A model generated the notes under the pieces. That model was not told the DNA's origin. It worked only from the letters and a program-made list of their open reading frames with translations, and ran no database searches. A stretch of 6,710 nt of DNA from Promethearchaeia archaeon (lineage in GTDB: Archaea; Asgardarchaeota; Lokiarchaeia; Sigyniarchaeales; SOKP01), in contig JAHQWY010000203.1 in assembly GCA_029856445.1 (NCBI GenBank), forward strand, positions 1 through 6,710, given 5' to 3'. Made by a program: the position numbers and the translations under genes. Numbering within the stretch: the stretch's first letter is position 1; every line of letters starts with the position of its first letter. This document shows positions 1 through 5,689 of the stretch, in pieces.

Positions 1-100
1 AAATGATAAACCCATTTTTGTTAAACCAATTTATAATTTTAGGATTAAAAATATTATAAAAAATAATAATCTGATGATTTATGTCTGATAATTCCTAAAT

Positions 101-108
101 CTTATAAG
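101..108 (+). promoter_or_regulatory. Candidate TATA box for the TPR gene
   Basis: CTTATAAG, preceded by the A/T-rich AAAT at 97-100, fits an archaeal TATA/BRE arrangement. A start site some 25 bases downstream would fall near 130 and give a leader of about 100 bases, long for an archaeal mRNA. In sequence this AT-rich, other TATA-like words are expected by chance, so the assignment is tentative. Confidence 0.3.
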
Positions 109-140
109 TTAGACAATCTTCTTTTTTTTTAATCAGGTTT

Positions 141-155
141 TGATAAAGCTTATCA
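141..155. repeat. 15-bp palindrome in the TPR gene leader
   Basis: Perfect 6-bp arms (TGATAA and TTATCA) flank a 3-base centre AGC, just downstream of the candidate TATA box and the predicted transcription start. The size and placement fit a binding site for a dimeric repressor, but no regulator gene is adjacent and the arms are short. Confidence 0.35.
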
Positions 156-223
156 TTGGGTCGAAGATTCATCAAATATTAAAACGATCAGATTACAAAA
201 CTGAAAGGGTGAAAATCTGTAGT

Positions 224-228
224 AGGAG
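224..228 (+). promoter_or_regulatory. SD-like AGGAG bearing on the TPR gene start
   Basis: AGGAG lies 5 bases before an in-frame ATT (234) and 17 bases before the TTG at 246. The spacing suits ATT better, although ATT is a rare initiator. A second SD-like GGTGA at 208-212 has only in-frame GTA codons (219, 222) at suitable distance, and GTA is not a known start. No in-frame ATG or GTG is available between the stop at 210-212 and the TTG. Confidence 0.35.
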
Positions 229-245
229 AACCAATTGCCCAGGAA

Positions 246-2267
246 TTGTTAATCGCAAAAAAACTGATGCGGGAAGGAAAATACGAGGAAGCCCTCGGAA
301 CAATTAAATTATTTGAGAATAGACCTGGAATTTCTGAAGAAGAAAAACTGTCAGCACTCGTTCTAGAAGGAAAATTATATGGTTATACAAGGAAATTGCT
401 GGAGATTGTAAAAGTAGGAGATGAGGTTTATAAGATTAGTCAAAAATTAGGAAGAAGTCGAGAAAAGTTTGAATCTCTTATCTTCAAATCAAATATATTA
501 TTCTTGGGTAATCATGATCAGGCTCTAGATTTTGCATTAGAAGCCGAAGATTTAATTAATAGTCTTGAAAAGGAAGAATCAAGAGAACCCATTCGAGAAA
601 AAACAGCTGTTCTATTTATTAAAGCTTGGACTTACTACATGAGAGGAGACTATAATAAGGCATTAGAGTCAGCACTGTTGAATTTATCGTTTCGGGAGAG
701 ATTGGGTAAAAAAATGGGTATTGCTGATGCATGTGCATTAATAGGATATACATATATGGTTAAAGGTGAACCAGATCTAGCTTTAGGTTATGCTACTAAG
801 AGTCTAGAACTCCAAAGAGGTATGGAAAATGTCTCTGGTATCGCATCAAGTTTAGAGTTGATGGGAGGAATATCCTATTCTATGGGGAACATAGATCAAT
901 CATTAGAATATACAAACCAAGCATTAAGTTTCAAAGAAATTACAATTATCGAAAAATTTACAGCACTTTCTAGGAAGGGTAGAATATATGGAATAAAAGG
1001 CGAATTAGATCAAGCTTTGAAATATTATAAGCAAGCTCTTGTAATTTCTGAGACAATAAATAACAGACACCCTAATGTTGCATTGAACTGGATTAATCTC
1101 GGAAATATTTATCACATGAAAGGTGATTATGATCAAGCAATTGAGTTTTTAAAACAGGCTCTTGAACCGACAGTTGAATCCCCAAATCAAATCTATTATG
1201 TGAGGATCTCTTTATTCTGGCTAGTTTTAATCAACCTTGATAAGGGACTTCGTGAGGAGGCACAACAATATTTATTACAGTTAAAAGAACTATCCGATGA
1301 AACAAAGAGCGAGAGATATTACCAAACGTATCAAATCGCAAAAGCATTAATACTTAAATCAAGCAAACGAGCTCGTAATCGTGCTGAAGCTGAAAGCTTG
1401 TTAAAACAAATAATTGAAGGAGAGATTATCGATCCTGAGACGTATATCTTGTGTCTAGTTTCACTGTGTGAATTTCTATTAGAAGAACTAGAAAACAGCG
1501 AAGAAACAGATGTCTTGGATGAAATCAATCCTGTTATAGTCCGGTTACTAGAAATTGCCGAGAATCAAAATTCTCATTCAATACTAGCTGAAACCAAGCT
1601 CCTTCAGGGAAGATTAGCTTTAATAAGACTGAATTTAGATGATGCAAGGCAATTCTTAACTTCGGCTCAAAAAATAGCAGACGAACACGGTCTTAAACTC
1701 CTCGCTCAAAAAATTTCTCAAGAACATGATACCCTACTTGAAGAATTAGAAACTTGGCAGTCGTTTAAGAAGACTAAAGCTTCTATTTCCAAGCGAATGA
1801 AATTGGCAGCAGTTGATGGCGTAATGGAACGAATGTTGGGAAAACGCGCAGTAGAGCCACCTACTATAGTTGAAGAAAGCCCCATAATGCTCCTTATAAT
1901 GGATAACAGCGGAAATACGTTTTTTAACCATACTTTTGCTAAGGATTGGGACTATGATGACCTTTTTAGCTCATTTATGTCAGCCTTTAATACTTTTAGT
2001 TCTGAAATCTTTTCAAAATCCATTGATCGTATAAAGATTGACGAAAATCTTATTCTTATCACCCCAATCGAGCCCTTTTTAGTTTGTTATGTTATAAAAG
2101 GACAATCGTATTCTGCTTTACAGAAACTTAATAATTTTTCTGATGTCGTAAGAAATAAACCAGAAATTTGGGATTCCCTACAGAAATCAATTAGAACCAA
2201 TGAAATGCTCGATTTGAACAATCCCCCTTCACTTGGGATTGCGATAAATGAGATTTTTTCTCATTAA
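246..2267 (+). CDS. TPR protein with C-terminal longin/roadblock-like module
   Basis: Probable cytoplasmic scaffold or regulatory protein of 673 residues; no enzymatic motif, signal peptide or membrane segment is visible. A degenerate TPR-like hairpin lies at residues 2-26, with further helical hairpins at about 33-108. Five good TPRs follow at about 121-154, 160-193, 200-233, 238-271 and 279-312. The small residue at TPR position 8 recurs at 127, 167, 207, 245 and 286, a period near 40 as in LGN/kinesin-light-chain type TPRs. More degenerate helical repeats run to about 480, then a charged linker (481-545). Residues 546-638 form a compact alpha/beta module (MLLIMDNSG, an FSSEIF helix, FLVCYVIKG) resembling the longin/roadblock fold. 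This architecture is known to me from Asgard archaeal proteins. The partner is unknown; a small GTPase is only a guess. The start is uncertain: TTG 246 is given, but an in-frame ATT at 234 has a better-placed SD (AGGAG 224-228). The in-frame stop at 210-212 limits any extension. Confidence 0.85.
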   Translation: MLIAKKLMREGKYEEALGTIKLFENRPGISEEEKLSALVLEGKLYGYTRKLLEIVKVGDEVYKISQKLGRSREKFESLIFKSNILFLGNHDQALDFALEAEDLINSLEKEESREPIREKTAVLFIKAWTYYMRGDYNKALESALLNLSFRERLGKKMGIADACALIGYTYMVKGEPDLALGYATKSLELQRGMENVSGIASSLELMGGISYSMGNIDQSLEYTNQALSFKEITIIEKFTALSRKGRIYGIKGELDQALKYYKQALVISETINNRHPNVALNWINLGNIYHMKGDYDQAIEFLKQALEPTVESPNQIYYVRISLFWLVLINLDKGLREEAQQYLLQLKELSDETKSERYYQTYQIAKALILKSSKRARNRAEAESLLKQIIEGEIIDPETYILCLVSLCEFLLEELENSEETDVLDEINPVIVRLLEIAENQNSHSILAETKLLQGRLALIRLNLDDARQFLTSAQKIADEHGLKLLAQKISQEHDTLLEELETWQSFKKTKASISKRMKLAAVDGVMERMLGKRAVEPPTIVEESPIMLLIMDNSGNTFFNHTFAKDWDYDDLFSSFMSAFNTFSSEIFSKSIDRIKIDENLILITPIEPFLVCYVIKGQSYSALQKLNNFSDVVRNKPEIWDSLQKSIRTNEMLDLNNPPSLGIAINEIFSH

Positions 2268-2313
2268 AAAGAGCCATTTTGATTATCATTACCAGTTTTT
2301 ACTTGGTCACAAA
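2268..2313. terminator. Convergent intergenic spacer, possible bidirectional terminator
   Basis: A 46-base gap separates the stops of the TPR gene and the hydrolase gene. It holds short T-runs at 2277-2280 and 2296-2300 on the + strand. A 7-bp inverted repeat (2283-2289 with 2318-2324) spans the gap and enters the hydrolase 3' end, with ACCA/TGGT (2291-2294, 2304-2307) nested inside. The stems are weak, so termination here is inferred mainly from the convergent gene order. Confidence 0.3.
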
Positions 2314-3048
2314 TCACATGATAACCGTTTCTTCTTTCGCTTTCTTAGTGGTTCTCGATATTTTTTTAATAAGTTTTTGATATGGTAATACAAAGCCATA
2401 TATTAAACCAAATGATTTAAGGGTAGATTCATGTATATTTGGACTCCAGGCTGCACAACAATCATCTACAATAACTACTTGAAAACCGTAGTCTGAGGCT
2501 TCTCGAGCAGTTGAATGTACACAAAAATTTGTCACTACTCCTGACACCAGAACCGTTTCTATTCCCATATTTCTTAAGAAACTGTCAAGCCTAGTTGATA
2601 TAAAGGTACCACTGGTGTTTTTCTGAATAACGAAATCTCGATCATCAGGTTTTAAATCATCAATTATATCAGAGCTGGGATGATTTATATAGGGAAAAGC
2701 GACTTCTCCTAATAGATTTTTAGCAATATTATTTAAAAATTTAACGTTGTTAGAAAAATCACTTCCATCAGGCATAAAACTTGAATATTTCGTATAGATT
2801 ACAGTGATCCCGACTTCATGGCAGAATTCAAGTAATTTTTGAAGATTTGGAGTTACTTTTTGTTCTACTTCTTTCACAAAATATTCTAAAAATCCAGGAA
2901 CAATGTTATTCAGAGATTTATAGGCAATGTAATCTTTTTCTACCTGATATTTTTGCATATCAACCACAATCAAGGCTGTACTCTTTGGTACTATTTCACC
3001 TAATGTCTTTTGGGCAAACTTATAAAATGCATCAATTTTTTCTTCCAT
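2314..3048 (-). CDS. Isochorismatase-family cysteine hydrolase
   Basis: A soluble 244-residue hydrolase of the isochorismatase/nicotinamidase superfamily, which mostly cleaves C-N bonds in amides, ureides or carbamoyl compounds through a cysteine nucleophile. The expected triad is present: Asp30 in ALIVVDMQ, Lys143 in FVIQKNTSGTF, and Cys176 in SGVVTNFCVHSTARE. The VVT before the cysteine matches the family's usual cis-peptide site. The VDDCCAAWSPNIHESTL segment at 194-210 is also typical. The protein is slightly longer than many relatives (about 180-230 residues) because of an N-terminal helix of some 20 residues and a lysine-rich tail (225-244). ATG 3048 is chosen because AAAGGA lies 10 bases upstream and the Asp motif then falls at the usual distance. 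The substrate cannot be read from sequence: nicotinamidase, N-carbamoylsarcosine amidase and RutB-like activities are all possible. It faces the TPR gene tail to tail and has its own promoter region. Confidence 0.9.
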   Translation of the reverse strand: MEEKIDAFYKFAQKTLGEIVPKSTALIVVDMQKYQVEKDYIAYKSLNNIVPGFLEYFVKEVEQKVTPNLQKLLEFCHEVGITVIYTKYSSFMPDGSDFSNNVKFLNNIAKNLLGEVAFPYINHPSSDIIDDLKPDDRDFVIQKNTSGTFISTRLDSFLRNMGIETVLVSGVVTNFCVHSTAREASDYGFQVVIVDDCCAAWSPNIHESTLKSFGLIYGFVLPYQKLIKKISRTTKKAKEETVIM

Positions 3049-3095
3049 TTAATCACATTCCTTTATGATTTTTTTTTACATATCTGAATAGATTG

Positions 3096-3103
3096 GATAT
3101 AAA
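3096..3103 (-). promoter_or_regulatory. Candidate TATA box for the hydrolase gene
   Basis: Read on the minus strand, TTTATATC lies about 50 bases before the ATG. This predicts a start near 3073 and a short leader of about 25 bases that still contains the AAAGGA ribosome-binding site (3059-3064). A second copy of the same 9-mer (GGATATAAA on +) lies at 3137-3145, 42 bp upstream. The nearer copy fits better; the farther one could be an alternative promoter. Confidence 0.4.
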
Positions 3104-3153
3104 CAAATTTTGGTTCTGTTTTATTTATACCTTTTGGGATATAAATGAAAATT

Positions 3154-3171
3154 AAAAAAATTAGAAAAAAA
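3154..3171 (-). terminator. Oligo-T terminator of the acyl-CoA ligase gene
   Basis: On the minus strand, two T7 runs (+ strand A-runs at 3165-3171 and 3154-3160) begin about 10 bases after the ligase stop codon with no stable hairpin. Tandem U-tracts without a stem are the usual archaeal intrinsic terminator, so the ligase transcript probably ends here rather than reading into the hydrolase gene. Confidence 0.5.
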
Positions 3172-3181
3172 GATTGTAATT

Positions 3182-4888
3182 TTATCTTTTTACCTCATAA
3201 CCAGCTTTTTCTCGGTCATATGTCGTTTTGGTGACCCCACTTTCTTTGAGGAATCGTTTCATTATCCTGTGAACTTTGCTTTTAGGGAGTTCTTCTACAA
3301 AATCAATGAAGCGAGGGATTTGGAAGTATGCGAGTTTATCTTGGAGATAATCCAATAATTCCTCAGGTTCCATTGTTTGATTGGGTTGTAGTACTACAGC
3401 AACCATCACCTCATCTTCAGCATAATCCTCTCCAACCTGGTGCCCTTTAATACCATACGCAGCAGATTCTAACACTTTATCATGAGTATTAATTGCTCGT
3501 TCAATAGACCATGCAGCAATATTTTCTCCACGGCGTCGAATTGAATCTTTCTTACGATCTACAAAGAAGAACCAACCGTTTTCATCTTTAGTAGCCAAAT
3601 CACCAGTGAGAAACCACAATCTACCATCAGGAGCCTTTTGAATTCGCGCTGCTGATGCTTCAGGATTCTTGTAATAACTTACTTTCCGTTGTTCCTTTTC
3701 TTGTTCTTTTACTAGAAATACTAATTCCCCAACTTCATTAGGTCCTAAAATATTAAACTCATCGTCCATAATTTCTGCAATAGTGCCTTCTGGTGGTTTT
3801 CCCATTGATCCTACAGGAGCATTTAGGTCTCCTTGTGCCCCTAAACTGAAACCACCACCATCTACTGCCCCATATCCTTCCCATAATTTTACACCAAATC
3901 TCTCTTCGAAATCTCTTACCAATTCTTTTGGAGCAGCAGCTGAACCAATGAATTGAACCTTATGGTCTTTATCATTTGGGCGAGGAGGCTGTTTCATAAG
4001 ATACTGTGGCATTGATCCTAATACATTAAAGGTGGTAATATCGTATTTTCGTACTATATCCCAGAGTCTTGAAGCTGAAAATCGTTTAGACAACACAACA
4101 GGAACTTCACCATAATAACCGGGCATAGTACATAATTGAAGCGCATTTCCATGAAATAAAGGTAAGCAAGAATAGAGTTTAAAGCCAGGTTGTGCGATTC
4201 TACTAGCCCATATCATTACTCCGATGAAAGCAAGTCCATACATACCTCTGTGAAAAAAGGTAGTAGCTTTAGGAAGCCCAGTTGTTCCAGAAGTATAGAT
4301 TAACGTTGCCATATCATTTGGATCTACTTTTATATTAGCATCTTCATCTGATATATCCATAAAGTGTTGAAGAGAAATTGTTCCCTGAGGTAATTTAAAA
4401 TCATCGGGTGCTTCATTCATATCTACGATTATATGCTCAATTTTTGGGAGTTGATCCTTAATGTTTAGAACATTATCGATAAGAGACCAATGAGTCGCTA
4501 TTAATTTACTGTCACTATGATCTATTATGAATTGAAGCCCATCACCTTTTAGTCCTGTATTCACAAGTGTTACATAGATCCCGATTTTCCAGGCACCAAA
4601 CAAAACAAAAAGGAATTCGGGACTATTGATTTGATAAAGAGAAATACCATCTCCTCGTTTCAAGCCTGCTTCTAATAGAGCGTTTGCAACTCGGTTGGAT
4701 TGTAAATGCATGTCTTGATAAGTATAATTTTCATCAATTCCCTTATCAAAATCTCTAATAAATGTTAGAAAAACTTTATCATCACTAATTTCTGCTTTAG
4801 TTTTTACTAAATCAGCAAAAGTAGTTGTAGGGTTTATATTATACTTTTCTTGCAATTTCTTGCTTAATGTGCCAATTGATTCAGACAT
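3182..4888 (-). CDS. AMP-forming acyl-CoA ligase (FadD/CaiC/FATP-like)
   Basis: A 568-residue ANL-superfamily enzyme predicted to activate a carboxylic acid with ATP and load it onto CoA via an acyl-adenylate. Seen: the A3 P-loop YTSGTTGLPK (198-207), LPLFHGNA (242-249), the A5 region WEGYGAVDGG (336-345), the A7 motif TGD (428-430) and the A8 hinge FVDRKKDSIRRRGEN (442-456). Overall wording is closest to carnitine/crotonobetaine-CoA ligases and FATP/FadD6-type long-chain synthetases, so a fatty or carnitine-like acid is plausible; the substrate is not determined. Two departures stand out. A5 has Val-Asp where Thr-Glu is usual. The A10 region reads LPKSKVHRIMK (534-544), with His540-Arg541 where Gly-Lys is expected. 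There are no membrane segments. ATG 4888 gives a normal N-terminus but has no clear SD, so the mRNA may be nearly leaderless. No beta-oxidation partner gene is adjacent. Confidence 0.93.
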   Translation of the reverse strand: MSESIGTLSKKLQEKYNINPTTTFADLVKTKAEISDDKVFLTFIRDFDKGIDENYTYQDMHLQSNRVANALLEAGLKRGDGISLYQINSPEFLFVLFGAWKIGIYVTLVNTGLKGDGLQFIIDHSDSKLIATHWSLIDNVLNIKDQLPKIEHIIVDMNEAPDDFKLPQGTISLQHFMDISDEDANIKVDPNDMATLIYTSGTTGLPKATTFFHRGMYGLAFIGVMIWASRIAQPGFKLYSCLPLFHGNALQLCTMPGYYGEVPVVLSKRFSASRLWDIVRKYDITTFNVLGSMPQYLMKQPPRPNDKDHKVQFIGSAAAPKELVRDFEERFGVKLWEGYGAVDGGGFSLGAQGDLNAPVGSMGKPPEGTIAEIMDDEFNILGPNEVGELVFLVKEQEKEQRKVSYYKNPEASAARIQKAPDGRLWFLTGDLATKDENGWFFFVDRKKDSIRRRGENIAAWSIERAINTHDKVLESAAYGIKGHQVGEDYAEDEVMVAVVLQPNQTMEPEELLDYLQDKLAYFQIPRFIDFVEELPKSKVHRIMKRFLKESGVTKTTYDREKAGYEVKR

Positions 4889-4930
4889 GATTTTTCAAAA
4901 CTTAGAAGTAATTTTTATGTTTTAAAATAG

Positions 4931-4938
4931 TATAAAAT
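4931..4938 (-). promoter_or_regulatory. Candidate TATA box for the acyl-CoA ligase gene
   Basis: On the minus strand ATTTTATA lies 43-50 bases before the ATG, within a very AT-rich block (4921-4947). It predicts a start near 4908 and a leader of about 20 bases without a recognisable SD. The surrounding sequence offers several overlapping TATA-like registers, so the exact box is uncertain. Confidence 0.35.
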
Positions 4939-4970
4939 ATAATAAATTGTTGATTGGTTGCATCATCAAT

Positions 4971-4981
4971 TTGAGACAGAT
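4971..4981 (+). repeat. Direct repeat TTGAGACAGAT, copy 1
   Basis: This 11-mer recurs exactly at 5081-5091, inside the fifth to tenth codons or so of the DUF433 gene, 110 bp away. Copy 1 lies in the divergent promoter region. Toxin-antitoxin operons are often self-repressed, so an operator role is possible, but the antitoxin's coding constraint on copy 2 makes coincidence a fair alternative. Confidence 0.25.
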
Positions 4982-5061
4982 AAATATTAATTGAGATTTG
5001 ATTATTTATTTAATGAAGAAAAATAACCTTATTTTTACAATTAATTTATTGAAATATAGAA

Positions 5062-5289
5062 ATGGTAATTGAAGAGAGAATTGAGACAGATCCTGAAATA
5101 TGTCATGGTAAACCTCGTATAAAAGGAACACGAATAATAATTTCGATTATCCTTGAATGGATAGAAGCGGGAAAGACATTTGAGGAAATTATGGATGCAT
5201 ATCCTGAATTATCCAAAGAGGATATATCTGCTACGGTTAGATATGCAAGAAAAGCAATAGAGGAAGAGAAAAGTGCCTCAATCTCATGA
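5062..5289 (+). CDS. DUF433 protein, predicted antitoxin
   Basis: A 75-residue protein that matches the DUF433 family along nearly its whole length. The N-terminal strand region (IETDPEICHGKPRIKGTRI, 7-25) carries the hallmark GKPxIxGTRI. A helical part follows: a hydrophobic helix at 26-37, then TFEEIMDAYPELSKEDISATVRYARKA, a helix-turn-helix-like arrangement. DUF433 proteins are commonly found beside DUF5615 PIN-like proteins and are taken to be antitoxins that bind DNA and neutralise the partner. That role is inferred here from family and context. The 3' end overlaps the next gene by 17 bases in another frame, implying translational coupling and tight stoichiometry. No clear SD precedes ATG 5062, so the transcript may be leaderless or short-leadered, with an AT-rich promoter somewhere in 5000-5040. 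Confidence 0.85.
   Translation: MVIEERIETDPEICHGKPRIKGTRIIISIILEWIEAGKTFEEIMDAYPELSKEDISATVRYARKAIEEEKSASIS
5260..5263 (+). promoter_or_regulatory. Ribosome-binding site inside the DUF433 gene for the toxin
   Basis: GAGG lies within the end of the antitoxin gene, 9 bases before the GTG at 5273, and supports that GTG as the toxin start. Its position means ribosomes finishing the antitoxin would clear and reuse the site, consistent with coupled translation. Confidence 0.5.
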
Positions 5290-5638
5290 TGCTAAATTTT
5301 TATTGGATGAAAATGTATCTAATAATTTAAGAAAACTATTAATCTCAAAAGGATATGACGCTATCACAATTCAAGAATTGAACATAAGGGGAGCAAAAAA
5401 TAGTGAACTTATAGAATTATCGAGACAAAAAAGTCGAATTTTAATAACATATGATAAAGATTTCATTGAATATAAGTATGGAAGTGAAGATAAATTAATT
5501 CTAATTGATATCCATCCTTTAATTGATGAATATGTTCTTCCAAATTTTAGTGAGTTTCTAAATTCGTTTTATTTTGAAGAACTCAACAATAATATCGTTA
5601 TTTTAAAAGAAGATGAAATAGTTTTAAAAAAGAAATAA
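5273..5638 (+). CDS. DUF5615 PIN-like protein, predicted toxin ribonuclease
   Basis: A 121-residue protein of the DUF5615 (PIN-like, Mut7-C related) group, predicted to be a metal-dependent RNase toxin. Seen: the N-terminal FLLDENVSNNLRKLLISKGYDA with acidic Asp12-Glu13, the central GAKNSELIELSRQKSRILITYDKDF with Glu45, Asp61 and Asp63, then a core strand LILIDIHP and a C-terminal helical segment. These acidic residues correspond to the metal-binding cluster of PIN domains. The length is typical for the family. The GTG start at 5273 is supported by an upstream GAGG and puts the LLDEN motif close to the N-terminus as in relatives. It overlaps the DUF433 gene by 17 bases and very likely forms one operon with it. 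Toxicity and target are inferred from family, not visible. Its downstream neighbour is convergent. Confidence 0.85.
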   Translation: MPQSHDAKFLLDENVSNNLRKLLISKGYDAITIQELNIRGAKNSELIELSRQKSRILITYDKDFIEYKYGSEDKLILIDIHPLIDEYVLPNFSEFLNSFYFEELNNNIVILKEDEIVLKKK

Positions 5639-5647
5639 ATCTGATTA

Positions 5648-5676
5648 AGAAAGTATTGGGCTATTGTCCTCTTTCT
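5648..5676 (+). terminator. Weak hairpin between the convergent toxin and glycosidase genes
   Basis: AGAAAG (5648-5653) pairs with CTTTCT (5671-5676) around a 17-base loop, followed by a T4 (5681-5684). It sits in the 51-base gap between two convergent genes and could end both transcripts. The stem is short and GC-poor, so this is a tentative call. Confidence 0.3.
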
Positions 5677-5689
5677 GTCATTTTGAAAC

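Noticed and set aside
1..245. A hidden small gene or structured RNA in the leader region
   Set aside because: The sequence is very AT-rich with frequent stops on both strands and no tRNA-like or riboswitch-like arrangement that I could recognise; only promoter-like and short inverted-repeat elements are supportable.
600..1170. DNA-level tandem repeat or CRISPR-like array suggested by the regular spacing in the TPR region
   Set aside because: The roughly 120-base periodicity reflects degenerate protein TPR units; the nucleotide sequences are not conserved between units and there are no repeat-spacer blocks.
1331..1931. Two short minus-strand reading frames (1331-1528 and 1746-1931) opposite the TPR gene
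   Set aside because: Both lie wholly antisense to a well-supported coding region, have low-complexity or unconvincing protein sequence, and lack ribosome-binding sites.
2847..3068. Plus-strand 73-codon reading frame opposite the hydrolase start
   Set aside because: It is antisense to the N-terminal half of a clear isochorismatase-family gene and its translation resembles no family.
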